Part shown: one piece after another, positions 1 through 8,506 of the stretch
How the letters are laid out: every line of letters starts with the position of its first letter
Position numbering within the stretch: position 1 is the stretch's first letter
NCBI GenBank assembly: GCA_902782985.1
Contig: CACZPC010000123.1
Span: 1-16,784, forward strand
DNA length: 16,784 bases
Source of the DNA: Oscillospiraceae bacterium
GTDB taxonomy: Bacteria; Bacillota; Clostridia; Saccharofermentanales; Saccharofermentanaceae
Direction: 5' to 3'
The notes under the pieces: model-generated
What the model saw: the letters and a program-made list of their open reading frames with translations, nothing else
Database searches by the model: none
What the model was told of the DNA's origin: nothing
Made by a program: the position numbers and the translations under genes

Positions 1-912
1 AGTAAATGGTTTATAGTCCTTATGGCGGTCTTGTTGATCCTGACCGCCATAATATTAGGTGCGCTTCCGGGAAGTCCGCTTAATAAGCTCCTTAAGCCCG
101 TAGGCAGGATAGCTGATCCTGTTCAGAGGTTTATCAAGACTGCGGGTGATAAGGGCTCGGATTTCTGGGCGGCCATCTCCGACGGTATCGCCATACGTAA
201 TGAGAACGAGGAACTTCGTGCCGAGATCGCCGAGCTTCAGTATCAGCTGACGCAGAATGAAGAGGCGGGGATAAGGTATGAGGAGCTTCGCGATGCATTC
301 CATATCCGTGATACTTTCAGTAATTACGATATCTTCGGTGCATCCGTATTGTCACGTGAAGCTGATGAATGGTTTTCCGTCATAAGGATCGGACTCGGTA
401 ATACAGACGGTATATACCTGGCGTCTGGTGATTCCTATGCGGTCGTTGATGTTCGTATGAACCTCATCGGTCGTGTTATCGAGATAAATGAGGATGATTC
501 CAAGATATTGCCGCTGCTTCATGAAGGATTTATCGTCAGCGGCAAGGTAAATGCCGTAAACGGTGCATCAGTTACGGTTCAGGGTGATGCTGCGCTGAAG
601 CAGCAGGGGCTTTGTCTCGTGACCGGAATAGATGAGAATACTATCCTTGAGCCCGGCACCGAGATCGTTACTTCAGGTGACGGCGGCCTTTTTCCTCAGG
701 GTATTCCTATCGGAGTCATCGAAACGGTGGATTATTCCAATCCCATGAATATAACTGCAACTCTTCGTCCGTATGCCGATATCGGTGACCTTAATGATGT
801 ATTCGTTATGGTTCCTTATTCTGTTATCGAAGAGCAGCAGGAGAACATCGAAGCCGGACTTCCTCCGGTGAGTTCCGAAGCAGATCATGACGAGGAGGAG
901 ACAGTAGAGTGA
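1..912 (+). CDS. mreC: Rod shape-determining protein MreC (5' end outside window)
   Basis: MreC is the bitopic elongasome scaffold that links MreB and MreD to PBP2 during lateral wall synthesis; most of it lies outside the membrane. The frame is open from base 1 and hydrophobic codons precede the first ATG at 22, so the true start probably lies upstream. About 303 residues are visible. In order they are: a membrane helix (about bases 10-66), a linker, a heptad-rich coiled coil rich in E, L and N (about 199-291), then the beta-rich MreC domain with typical segments such as LIGRVIE and GLFPQGIPIGVI. The C-terminus is acidic (DHDEEETVE). The stop overlaps the mreD GTG by 4 bases (GTGA), which suggests translational coupling. 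mreB would be expected just upstream. Family assignment is firm; only the start is unknown. Confidence 0.93.
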   Translation, partial: SKWFIVLMAVLLILTAIILGALPGSPLNKLLKPVGRIADPVQRFIKTAGDKGSDFWAAISDGIAIRNENEELRAEIAELQYQLTQNEEAGIRYEELRDAFHIRDTFSNYDIFGASVLSREADEWFSVIRIGLGNTDGIYLASGDSYAVVDVRMNLIGRVIEINEDDSKILPLLHEGFIVSGKVNAVNGASVTVQGDAALKQQGLCLVTGIDENTILEPGTEIVTSGDGGLFPQGIPIGVIETVDYSNPMNITATLRPYADIGDLNDVFVMVPYSVIEEQQENIEAGLPPVSSEADHDEEETVE

Positions 913-1526
913 ATCGAGCTCTGATGGTCCGTAAGATCCTTGTATATACTGTCTATATCTTCCTGATATCGTCTTTTCAGGTATCTTTCCCGCATTATAT
1001 GTCCTTTCACGGACAGGTTGCTGATCTGATGCTTGTTTTTACGGCGTTGGTCGGATATTTCTATGGTTTTTATGACGGTATCGTCGTCGGTGTCGCGGTC
1101 GGTATCTTAAGGGATTATTTCGCCGGCCCTTCTGTAAGCGGTCTTGACGGTAAGCCGTTCCCCGCTGTAGGGATCGGACTTCTTGTGATGTTCCTTACCG
1201 GAGCTTTGGCATCCTCATTCTTTACAGTCAGGATGAAGCGTAATATTCCTTTCGCTTTTGCTGCAGTTGCATTTTGTACTGTGGTCTATAAGATCGCAGG
1301 TCATGTGATCATAAGGCTCTGGATGCTTGCAATATCAAAGGCTGCATATAATCTCACGATAGCTGATGTATTGACGCAGTCGCTTCTGCCTCAGCTGCTT
1401 CTTAATGCTATTGCTGCTGTCCCTATCATAATACTCTTAAGGTTCTTGGGACCTTATCGTAAGGGCATCAATCCCGTTCTTTCTGGTAAAGGTGATAAGG
1501 GGGATGATCTATGGCTCGTGATCTGA
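909..1526 (+). CDS. mreD: Rod shape-determining protein MreD
   Basis: MreD is the multi-spanning membrane partner of MreC in the cell-elongation complex. The 205-residue product is almost entirely hydrophobic, with roughly five to six predicted membrane segments. It carries the typical MreD-like stretch GIVVGVAVGILRDYFAGP (about residues 58-75), which corresponds to the family pattern of a glycine-rich helix followed by a D-x-F-G motif. A GTG start at 909 is chosen because GGAGGAG (894-900) sits 8 bases upstream; the next ATG at 924 has worse spacing. The gene overlaps mreC by 4 bases and the PBP2 gene by 16 bases, so the three are one translationally coupled unit. MreD sequences are poorly conserved, so position between mreC and PBP2 carries much of the weight. 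Confidence 0.88.
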   Translation: MNRALMVRKILVYTVYIFLISSFQVSFPHYMSFHGQVADLMLVFTALVGYFYGFYDGIVVGVAVGILRDYFAGPSVSGLDGKPFPAVGIGLLVMFLTGALASSFFTVRMKRNIPFAFAAVAFCTVVYKIAGHVIIRLWMLAISKAAYNLTIADVLTQSLLPQLLLNAIAAVPIIILLRFLGPYRKGINPVLSGKGDKGDDLWLVI

Positions 1527-3868
1527 GTGCCGGTCTGTATACGGGAAGAGATGATAAGAAAGCCGTAAGACGTAAGATCATCGGTGTTGTTACCAACAGA
1601 TATTTCGTCTTGTCGGCGATATTCTGCATTATCGGTATTATGATCTTATTCAGGACTGCGGCTTTACAGTTCTCCGGCTATCAGAGGACCATATCCGCAT
1701 CATCAGAAGGTGTACAGAGAATGTATAACGTTGCTGCACCAAGAGGTGATATCCTCGACAGAAATGGTGTTACTCTGGCTACATCGGAGTCTGTTAATAC
1801 GCTTCTTATTGCCAATGCGGGACTTGATGATGATACTTTGAACGGGATATGTCTTGAGCTGAGCTATCTTTTCGATCAGTATAACTGCAGATCGGAGTCT
1901 GACCTTGATGAGTATTTCTCCATTGATCCGTATGAATTCCATAAGGATGAAGAAGATATAAGACTTTGGCAGACTAACCATAACCTTTTTGACCTCGATG
2001 ACTATTCAGAGGGTATTATCGTTACTTTTACGGATAATTATGTTAAGACCGATCCTCAGGTGTTCTTTCTTTATCTTCGTAATAAGTTCGGTATCGATGA
2101 GTCATATACCGAGGATGAAGCATATAGGATCTGCAGGATCAGATATCAGATATTCTGTGATAACTGGGCATTCCTTATGGGTACACCGGTCGAGATCGCT
2201 ACTGATGTTCCTGATGAGCTGGTTACGATGCTTACTGAGCAGAATTACCATTATATGGGGATCATTGCTACCAAGACCTATAGAAGAGTCTATACTCCGC
2301 TGGCTCAGCTGTCATGTCATGTCGTAGGATATGTCGGAAGGGTCTCTCAGGAGTCTCTGGCGACACTGCAGCCTTTCGGATACAACAATGATGATCTGGT
2401 TGGTCAGTCAGGTGTCGAGTCTCAGATGGAAAGATATCTTCATGGTCAGACGGGAATATCTACTTATAATATATGGACTGAAGATGGCCCTGACGGGATG
2501 TATTTCCCGTCGACATACGGTGTGGAGCCGATAGCAGGTGCTACCGTTAATCTTACGATAGATTCTAATCTTCAAAGGGTCGGGATCGATGCCCTGAAGC
2601 AGTATATCGAGGATGCCGAATTAGCCGAGCTTAATGATCCCAAGGGTTATAAGACTGCTAATGCAGGTGCTTTCGTCATGATGGATGTTAATACCGGAGC
2701 TATACTTGCCATGGGCTCGTATCCTAATTTCGATCCTAATGACTTTATCCTTTCCATGTACGGTGACAGACAGGCGCAAGAGCAGCTTGAATATTACCTT
2801 GGTATCGGTGAATATGAGGATATCACGGCAGAGGATATGCCGCTTTGGAACAGAGCGATCATGTCTCAGTATGCTCCGGGATCTACATTTAAGATGTGTA
2901 CTGCCCTTGCAGGACTTCAGGAGGGTAAGATTTTCCCCGGCTCCAGCTGGATATCTTGCGACAGCCCGATCGACATCGGCGGTTGGACATTCAGATGTCT
3001 TGAGTTCCCGGACGGCGGACACGGTTCTCTTGATCTTAACAGCGCAATGGCTACTTCCTGTAATATTTACTTCATGAGGCTCGGAAGGGAAACCGGTATC
3101 GATAATATCGATGCGATGGGTGAGAGACTCGGACTGGGAGAATTTACGGGTATCGATCTTCCGGGTGAGATCTGCGGCGTAAGAGCATCCCGTGAGACTA
3201 AGAGACTACTTCATGAGAATGAGTATGACAGGACCTGGTTCCCGGCTGATACGGCTCAGTCCGCGATCGGTCAGTTCGATAACTGCTTTACCATTCTTCA
3301 GCTGTGCAGATATACTGCAGGTATTGCCACGAATTATCTCGTAACACCTTATGTTATCGATAATGTTGTTGCTTCGGACGGTTCGATCCTTTATACCGGT
3401 CAGAAACCGGCTCAGCCCCTCGGAATAGACGAGGAAAATATCGAGGCAGTCAGATTTGCCATGCGATGCGTTGTTACAGGTGCCGGATTGTATCATGATG
3501 ATGCTACGGGACTTGAGACTTTCGGTAATTTCCCTATCCCCGTTGTATGTAAGACCGGTACTGCCGAGACGGGATTCGAGGATATACGAAAGGAGTATTC
3601 CAACGGTCTCTTTGTATGTTATGCTCCCGCAGATGATCCTCAGGTAGCTATTGCTCTCGTTGTAGAAAGAGGTGAGTGGGGAAGTTCTACTGCAATAATC
3701 GCCAGACAGCTTCTGGCAGCTTACTTCGGAGTATCTGAGACGAGCGGCGATGTCATGGATTATTATCCTCTTCCCGGAGATGTTCTGGATGCGATCCCCG
3801 TAGAGCCTGAATACTATGACGAAGACTACTACGACGATTACGATGAAGACTATAACGAAGAATGGTAA
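1511..3868 (+). CDS. mrdA: Penicillin-binding protein 2 (elongation transpeptidase)
   Basis: This class B PBP is the DD-transpeptidase that crosslinks new peptidoglycan during elongation, anchored by one N-terminal membrane helix (about residues 30-52). The dimerisation/pedestal domain starts with APRGDILDRNG (about residues 77-87). The transpeptidase motifs are all present: S458-T-F-K461 with the nucleophile serine, S516-C-N518, and K681-T-G683. At 785 residues it is longer than enterobacterial PBP2 (about 630), as is common in Clostridia. The start at 1511 has AAGGGGG about 6-8 bases upstream. The protein ends in an acidic tyrosine-rich tail of 18 residues (768-785). No rodA or minCDE genes follow, although they do in many clostridial mre operons. 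An SpoVD/FtsI-type assignment is less likely because of the mreCD context. Confidence 0.92.
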   Translation: MARDLSAGLYTGRDDKKAVRRKIIGVVTNRYFVLSAIFCIIGIMILFRTAALQFSGYQRTISASSEGVQRMYNVAAPRGDILDRNGVTLATSESVNTLLIANAGLDDDTLNGICLELSYLFDQYNCRSESDLDEYFSIDPYEFHKDEEDIRLWQTNHNLFDLDDYSEGIIVTFTDNYVKTDPQVFFLYLRNKFGIDESYTEDEAYRICRIRYQIFCDNWAFLMGTPVEIATDVPDELVTMLTEQNYHYMGIIATKTYRRVYTPLAQLSCHVVGYVGRVSQESLATLQPFGYNNDDLVGQSGVESQMERYLHGQTGISTYNIWTEDGPDGMYFPSTYGVEPIAGATVNLTIDSNLQRVGIDALKQYIEDAELAELNDPKGYKTANAGAFVMMDVNTGAILAMGSYPNFDPNDFILSMYGDRQAQEQLEYYLGIGEYEDITAEDMPLWNRAIMSQYAPGSTFKMCTALAGLQEGKIFPGSSWISCDSPIDIGGWTFRCLEFPDGGHGSLDLNSAMATSCNIYFMRLGRETGIDNIDAMGERLGLGEFTGIDLPGEICGVRASRETKRLLHENEYDRTWFPADTAQSAIGQFDNCFTILQLCRYTAGIATNYLVTPYVIDNVVASDGSILYTGQKPAQPLGIDEENIEAVRFAMRCVVTGAGLYHDDATGLETFGNFPIPVVCKTGTAETGFEDIRKEYSNGLFVCYAPADDPQVAIALVVERGEWGSSTAIIARQLLAAYFGVSETSGDVMDYYPLPGDVLDAIPVEPEYYDEDYYDDYDEDYNEEW

Positions 3869-3876
3869 CTCCGATA

Positions 3877-3905
3877 TTGATATTAAATCGTTTTTTTACT
3901 AAAAT
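3877..3905 (+). promoter_or_regulatory. Sigma-A-type promoter upstream of the MGS-like gene
   Basis: TTGATA (3877-3882) and TAAAAT (3900-3905) are separated by exactly 17 bases, close to the TTGACA/TATAAT consensus. Initiation would fall near 3912, giving a leader of about 28 bases with AAAGGAG (3926-3932) placed 7 bases before the ATG at 3940. It lies in the 71-base gap after PBP2, so the next two genes can be transcribed apart from the mre genes. A run of seven T (3891-3897) preceded by a weak CGAT/ATCG pairing might also act as a poor terminator. Confidence 0.7.
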
Positions 3906-3939
3906 AGAAAAGTAATCAGCTTGATAAAGGAGCATATTT

Positions 3940-4341
3940 ATGAAGATCGTTCTTATGGCAGATAACAGAAAGATCGAGTTACTGGTCAATTTCTGCATTG
4001 CTTATAAGACTTTACTCCTCAAGCATCAGCTTATTTCCGTATATAATACAGCAAAGCACCTTAAGGCCTCTGTGGATATTGAGGTATCGGGACTTTCCGT
4101 TGATTACAGCAGCGGTGTCGAGCAGCTTGCAGCTCGTGCTCAGTTCAATGAGATCGACTGTGTTATATATCTTCGTGACGGCAGGAGCGAGCAGTCCAAG
4201 GATGCTCATGAGCTTCTGAATGTCTGTGATTACAATAATATTCCTTATGCGACTAACCTTGCCACGGCCGAGACACTGATCCTTGCGATCGACAGGGGAG
4301 ACCTCGACTGGAGATTGTGGCTCAAGGAATCTACAGTCTGA
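3940..4341 (+). CDS. Methylglyoxal synthase-like protein, probably catalytically inactive
   Basis: The 133-residue protein aligns without gaps, from memory, to Bacillus subtilis MgsA, which converts dihydroxyacetone phosphate to methylglyoxal and phosphate. Shared parts are fold residues: MKI at the start, AYK (21-23), IDCVIYLRD (72-80), IPYATNLATAE (101-111) and RGDLD (119-123). The catalytic and phosphate-binding residues are changed. The HD pair at 8-9 is DN. The GTTG loop (35-38) is YNTA. The SGPxGGDQ motif is VDYSSGVE, so the catalytic Asp becomes V60. In DPxxxxPHxPD the His becomes K87 and the last Asp becomes H90. It therefore has an MGS fold but probably no synthase activity; it may bind another ligand or a partner. 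It has its own promoter, and the following MBL gene starts 1 base after its stop. mgsA lies beside mre/min/rodA genes in many Clostridia, which supports common ancestry. Confidence 0.8.
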   Translation: MKIVLMADNRKIELLVNFCIAYKTLLLKHQLISVYNTAKHLKASVDIEVSGLSVDYSSGVEQLAARAQFNEIDCVIYLRDGRSEQSKDAHELLNVCDYNNIPYATNLATAETLILAIDRGDLDWRLWLKESTV

Positions 4342-4342
4342 T

Positions 4343-4963
4343 ATGAGTATCCGTATAAAGACATATCCCTATGGCCCTCTGGGGTCTAATATGTATGCCC
4401 TTATTTCTGAGAAGGGCTATATTATTGTAGATCCGTCAGTATCACCGTCACTGTCGGCATTGTCCGGAGCCCCTGAGGCGATATTTATAACTCACGGACA
4501 TTATGATCATTTCGCAGAACTGGCTGAATGGCTGAAGCTATATCCCGATATTCCCGTATATATACATACCGATGATATGAACAGATTAAGTGCTCCTGAA
4601 GCTAACTGCTCTGGTGATTTCGGAATGCCTTTTGCCGTGCATGCCAAGACTTTGCCTGCTGAAAGCCTTGTTAATGCTAAGTTCCTGGACGGTGAGATAA
4701 CCGTTGATGTCATACATACGCCCGGCCACTGCGAAGGTCAGGTGCTCTTTATCGTCGACGACGGTGAGGATAAGTATATGTTTTCAGGAGATATGCTCTT
4801 CAGAGGTTCTATCGGCAGGACTGATCTTCCCGGGGGCGATATGAGAAAGATGCAGGAATCCATCGATCTTATAAAGTCTTTCGACTACGATTACAGGATA
4901 TTCCCGGGCCATGGTATGCAGTCCAGGCTCTCATTTGAGAAGGAGAATAATCCGTTCTTTTAA
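4343..4963 (+). CDS. Metallo-beta-lactamase-fold hydrolase, glyoxalase II-like
   Basis: This 206-residue cytosolic protein belongs to the glyoxalase II/YcbL-like branch of the metallo-beta-lactamase superfamily, which usually hydrolyses thioesters. All seven expected ligands of the two-metal site are present: H51-x-H53-x-D55-H56, H129 (in TPGH), D150 (in SGD) and H190 (in FPGHG). The segment FRGSIGRTDLPGGD (153-166) is typical of the family. Start choice: the ATG at 4343 begins MSIRIKTYPYGPLGSN, the usual family beginning; an in-frame TTG at 4283 would add 20 uncharacteristic residues inside the upstream gene. AAGGAA (4324-4329) is 13 bases upstream, so coupling to the preceding gene is likely. 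Pairing with an MGS homologue suggests a link to methylglyoxal handling, but the exact substrate cannot be read from the sequence. Confidence 0.88.
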   Translation: MSIRIKTYPYGPLGSNMYALISEKGYIIVDPSVSPSLSALSGAPEAIFITHGHYDHFAELAEWLKLYPDIPVYIHTDDMNRLSAPEANCSGDFGMPFAVHAKTLPAESLVNAKFLDGEITVDVIHTPGHCEGQVLFIVDDGEDKYMFSGDMLFRGSIGRTDLPGGDMRKMQESIDLIKSFDYDYRIFPGHGMQSRLSFEKENNPFF

Positions 4964-5024
4964 TAAATCCGCTATTGTGTTATATTTTATTAGTTAAAAT
5001 GCATCAAGCGGAGGTAATTATTCA

Positions 5025-6056
5025 ATGAGCGATCTTAAAGAATCCCTTATGAATACCCGTGCGGAATTCGAGGAGAAGATCAAGAGCCTCACTAATTCCA
5101 AGGAAATAGAAGCACTTCGAGTAGAGTTCTTCGGTAAGAAAGGTAAGCTTACAGGCGTTCTTCGCGGTATGGGCAGTCTTTCACCCGAGGAGAGACCTGC
5201 TGCAGGTAAGCTTGTAAATGAAGTAAGAGCGAAGATGGAGAATATCTTCGATGAATATCAGACTAAGATAAGTGACCTTGAGAGCAGTCATAAGCTCAAG
5301 AAGGAGACTATCGATGTCACGATGCCCGTCAAGTACAGCGGTGCAGGTGCAAGACATCCCCTTAATATGGCGATCAATGAGATCTGTGATATCTTCTTAG
5401 GTCTCGGTTATTCCATCGGTGAGGGCCCCGAAGTTGAGTATGACAAGTATAATTTCGAGCTCTTAAGACTTCCCAAGGGTCACCCTGCAAGAGATACTCA
5501 GGATACTTTCTATATAAGCGATAATATCCTTCTTCGTACACAGACTTCTCCCATGCAGATAAGGATCATGGAGAAGCAGAAGCCCCCGATCAAGGTAGTA
5601 TGTCCCGGTAAGGTATATAGACAGGATACGCTCGACAGTACTCACTCTCCCGTATTCCATCAGATCGAGGGACTTGTAGTCGATAAGGGCATTACGATGG
5701 GTGATCTCGTCGGATCTTTGCAGCTCTTTGCCAAGAAGCTCTTCGGCGAGGATACTAAGATCAGACTTCGTCCTCACCATTTCCCGTTTACGGAGCCTTC
5801 GGTAGAAGTTGACCTTACATGCTGGTCATGCGGCGGCAAGGGATGCCGTGTCTGCAAGGGTGAAGGCTGGATCGAGGTATTGGGTGCAGGTATGGTACAT
5901 CCCGAGGTACTCGAGAACTGCGGAATCGACTCCGAGGAATACAGCGGATTTGCATTCGGTATCGGTGTCGAGAGAACGGCTATGGGTCGCTACGGTATAG
6001 ACGACATCCGTCTTCTTTATGAGAACGATGTACGTTTCTTAAAGCAGTTTAAGTAA
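5025..6056 (+). CDS. pheS: Phenylalanine--tRNA ligase alpha subunit
   Basis: PheS is the catalytic subunit of the (alpha-beta)2 enzyme that activates phenylalanine and charges tRNA-Phe. At 343 residues it has normal bacterial length. Residues 1-85 form the N-terminal coiled-coil tRNA-binding arm. Class II motif 2 is visible around R171-T-Q-T-S-P176 and the following [24 protein letters not shown] segment (about 195-218 in part). A C-x2-C-x4-C-x2-C knuckle-like element (C266, C269, C274, C277) is typical of the family. Motif 3 is [18 protein letters not shown] near the C-terminus. GGAGGT (5010-5015) lies 9 bases before the ATG. pheT follows after 15 bases, and its ribosome binding site overlaps the pheS stop. 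The 61-base upstream gap is too short for a T-box leader. Confidence 0.97.
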   Translation: MSDLKESLMNTRAEFEEKIKSLTNSKEIEALRVEFFGKKGKLTGVLRGMGSLSPEERPAAGKLVNEVRAKMENIFDEYQTKISDLESSHKLKKETIDVTMPVKYSGAGARHPLNMAINEICDIFLGLGYSIGEGPEVEYDKYNFELLRLPKGHPARDTQDTFYISDNILLRTQTSPMQIRIMEKQKPPIKVVCPGKVYRQDTLDSTHSPVFHQIEGLVVDKGITMGDLVGSLQLFAKKLFGEDTKIRLRPHHFPFTEPSVEVDLTCWSCGGKGCRVCKGEGWIEVLGAGMVHPEVLENCGIDSEEYSGFAFGIGVERTAMGRYGIDDIRLLYENDVRFLKQFK

Positions 6057-6071
6057 GGAGGAGTATTAAGA

Positions 6072-8486
6072 ATGAAAGCTCCTATTGGTTGGTTAAAAGA
6101 CTTTACGGATATAGATGTATCTCCCAAGGAACTTGCAGATGCAATGACACTCTCGGGCTCCAAGGTAGAGGAGATCATATCTACTGATATTACAGGGGTA
6201 TATGTAGGCAAGATCCTGGAGGTCGCCGAGCATCCCGATTCTGATCACCTTCATATCCTGAAGGTCGACTTCGGAAGAGACGAGATCGGTCATGACGTTC
6301 AGATCGTATGCGGTGCCCCTAATGTTGAGGTCGGCATGCTCTGTCCTATTGCTGCCGTCGGTGCTCATCTTCCCGAGATCGATATCAAGAAGGGCAAGAT
6401 CAGAGGTGTTGAGAGCTTCGGTATGTGTTGCTCCGCTGATGAGCTCGGATCTATCGGTGCAGGAAAGCCCGGTGCTGACGTATACGGACTTTGGGACTTA
6501 AGACTCCTTGATCCAATACCTGCAGTCGGAACTGATATAAGAGATCTCTTTAATCTCGATGATCTGGTTACTATCGACTTTGAGATCACATCCAACAGAC
6601 CCGACTGTTTCTCTATCGAGGGACTCGGCAGGGAGGCTGCTGTTACTCTCGGTCATGAATTTAAGCCTGTTGATTCCAAACTTAAGCAGGAAGGATCTCT
6701 TGATACCGCATCCGTTGCAAAGGTCGACATTGAAGCACCTGATCTTTGTTATCGTTATTGTGCAAGGACTGTAGAGGATGTTGTTATCGGACCTTCACCC
6801 GCATGGATGGCCGAAAGGCTTACTGCCGCAGGTATGCGTCCCATCAACAATATCGTAGATATCACTAACTATGTATGTCTTGAGCTCGGACAGCCGATGC
6901 ACGCATTTGATCTTGAATATCTTAAGAATAATCATATTATCGTCAGGACAGCCAAGGACGGCGAAGTAACCAAGACTCTTGACGGCAATGATCATACGCT
7001 CAATTCCTCCAATCTCGTTATCGCAGATGAGGAGAAGGTATGTGCCATCGCCGGCGTTATGGGCGGCGAGAACTCCGAGGTCCTTGATTCTACTAAGACT
7101 ATCCTCTTCGAGTCAGCTACATTTAACGGCGTATCCGTTCGTAAGACTGCTATTGCCAACGGTCTTCGTACAGAGGCTTCATCCCGTTATGAGAAGGGAC
7201 TTGATGCGGAGAATGCTCTTAGAGCTCTTAACAGGGCATGTGAACTCGTTGAGATTCTCGGATGCGGTAAGGTAAGTAAGGGGCTTATTGATGTATATCC
7301 TACTAAGAAGGAAGTTAAGAAGATCCCTTTCAGACCTCAGAAGATCAATTCTTTCATCGGTATCGATGCTACAGAGGAATTCATGCTCGATATCCTTGGT
7401 CAGCTCGAGTGTAAGGTGGAGAACAATATGATCACTCCTCCTACATTCCGTCCGGATCTTGAATCTGAAGCTGATATATCCGAGGAGATCGCCAGATTCT
7501 ACGGTTACAACAATATCCCCGCTACGCTTCTTAACAGTTCTGCTACAACCTTGGGCGGCAGGACCAGAGAACAAGCGCTTACCGAGAAGATCAAGGATAC
7601 TCTTGTATCCTGCGGTTTCTTTGAAGCCATAACTTATTCTTTCGAGAGCCCCACTGATATGGATCTCCTGAGAATAGCCGAGGATTCGCCTCTTCGTGAT
7701 CAGGTGAAGATCTCTAATCCTCTGGGTGATGATACATCCGTAATGAGGACTACGATGCTTCCGTCGATGCTCCGTATTGCAGCACGTAACTCCAACAGAG
7801 GTGTTCCTGCTGCTAAGGTATTCGAGGTTGCTTATGTGTATATCCCTGATGCTGATCCCGCTAACCTGCCCGAAGAAAGGAAGACACTCTGCGGTTTCTC
7901 CTATGACAATACGGCATCAGACAGTAAGGAACTGTTCTACGAGATAAAGGGCATTATCGAGGAGCTTACAGCTGTTCTCGGCATCAGATCCGTATCCTTT
8001 GAGCCTTTGACTGATGATCCTTCTTTCCATCCCGGAAGGACGGCATCTCTTATCATCAACGGTAAGAAGGCCGGTAAGTTCGGTGTGATCTTCCCCGAGA
8101 CTGCAGATAATTTCGATGCGCCTGAGAAGGCTGTATTCTTCGAAATCGAGTGTGATGCTCTTACCAATGCCGCCAAGACTGAGCGTGTATATAAGCAGCT
8201 TCCCAAGTATCCCGGTATCGCCCGTGATATCGCCGTTATGGTCAATAAGACCGTACCTGTAGGAGATATCATAAAGACCTGTAAATCTGCCGGAGGCAAG
8301 CTCCTTAAGGAAGTCGAGTTCTTCGATGTCTATGAGGATGCTAAGCTCGGTGCCGATATGAAGTCAGTCGCAGTATCTCTTATGTTCAGAGATGACAGTA
8401 AGACACTGACTGACGCTGATATCAAGGATTCTTACGATAAGATCCTCGATAAGCTTGCCAAGAATTATGAGGCTAAGCTCAGATAA
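6072..8486 (+). CDS. pheT: Phenylalanine--tRNA ligase beta subunit
   Basis: PheT is the larger, non-catalytic partner of PheS; it recognises tRNA-Phe and edits misacylated Tyr-tRNA-Phe. The 804 residues show the standard domain order. An OB-fold tRNA-binding domain comes first (about 40-150, with VGKILEVAEHPDSDHLHILK). The B3/B4 editing domain follows (about 210-385, with NNIVDITNYVCLELGQPMHAFD in part). The B5 domain is at about 416-485, with an FRPDLESEADISEEIARFYG-like element. A class II core-like region covers about 490-690, and the C-terminal FDX-ACB anticodon-binding domain begins near residue 707 (KYPGIARDIAV). AAGGAGGAG (6055-6063) lies 8 bases before the ATG and overlaps the pheS stop. 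No truncation or frameshift is seen. Confidence 0.97.
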   Translation: MKAPIGWLKDFTDIDVSPKELADAMTLSGSKVEEIISTDITGVYVGKILEVAEHPDSDHLHILKVDFGRDEIGHDVQIVCGAPNVEVGMLCPIAAVGAHLPEIDIKKGKIRGVESFGMCCSADELGSIGAGKPGADVYGLWDLRLLDPIPAVGTDIRDLFNLDDLVTIDFEITSNRPDCFSIEGLGREAAVTLGHEFKPVDSKLKQEGSLDTASVAKVDIEAPDLCYRYCARTVEDVVIGPSPAWMAERLTAAGMRPINNIVDITNYVCLELGQPMHAFDLEYLKNNHIIVRTAKDGEVTKTLDGNDHTLNSSNLVIADEEKVCAIAGVMGGENSEVLDSTKTILFESATFNGVSVRKTAIANGLRTEASSRYEKGLDAENALRALNRACELVEILGCGKVSKGLIDVYPTKKEVKKIPFRPQKINSFIGIDATEEFMLDILGQLECKVENNMITPPTFRPDLESEADISEEIARFYGYNNIPATLLNSSATTLGGRTREQALTEKIKDTLVSCGFFEAITYSFESPTDMDLLRIAEDSPLRDQVKISNPLGDDTSVMRTTMLPSMLRIAARNSNRGVPAAKVFEVAYVYIPDADPANLPEERKTLCGFSYDNTASDSKELFYEIKGIIEELTAVLGIRSVSFEPLTDDPSFHPGRTASLIINGKKAGKFGVIFPETADNFDAPEKAVFFEIECDALTNAAKTERVYKQLPKYPGIARDIAVMVNKTVPVGDIIKTCKSAGGKLLKEVEFFDVYEDAKLGADMKSVAVSLMFRDDSKTLTDADIKDSYDKILDKLAKNYEAKLR

Positions 8487-8506
8487 GTACAATTAAAAGT
8501 ACTCGT

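Noticed and set aside
3872..3897. Intrinsic terminator after PBP2
   Set aside because: Seven T are present but the stem before them is only about four base pairs, so termination would be weak; mentioned only with the promoter.
4283..4342. TTG start for the MBL hydrolase, 20 residues longer
   Set aside because: The added residues lie inside the MGS-like gene and do not resemble the family; MSIRIKTYPYGPLGSN is a normal family start.
4975..5000. Promoter TTGTGT / TAAAAT before pheS
   Set aside because: The spacing is only 14 bases and better-spaced -35 candidates are poor; not strong enough to list.
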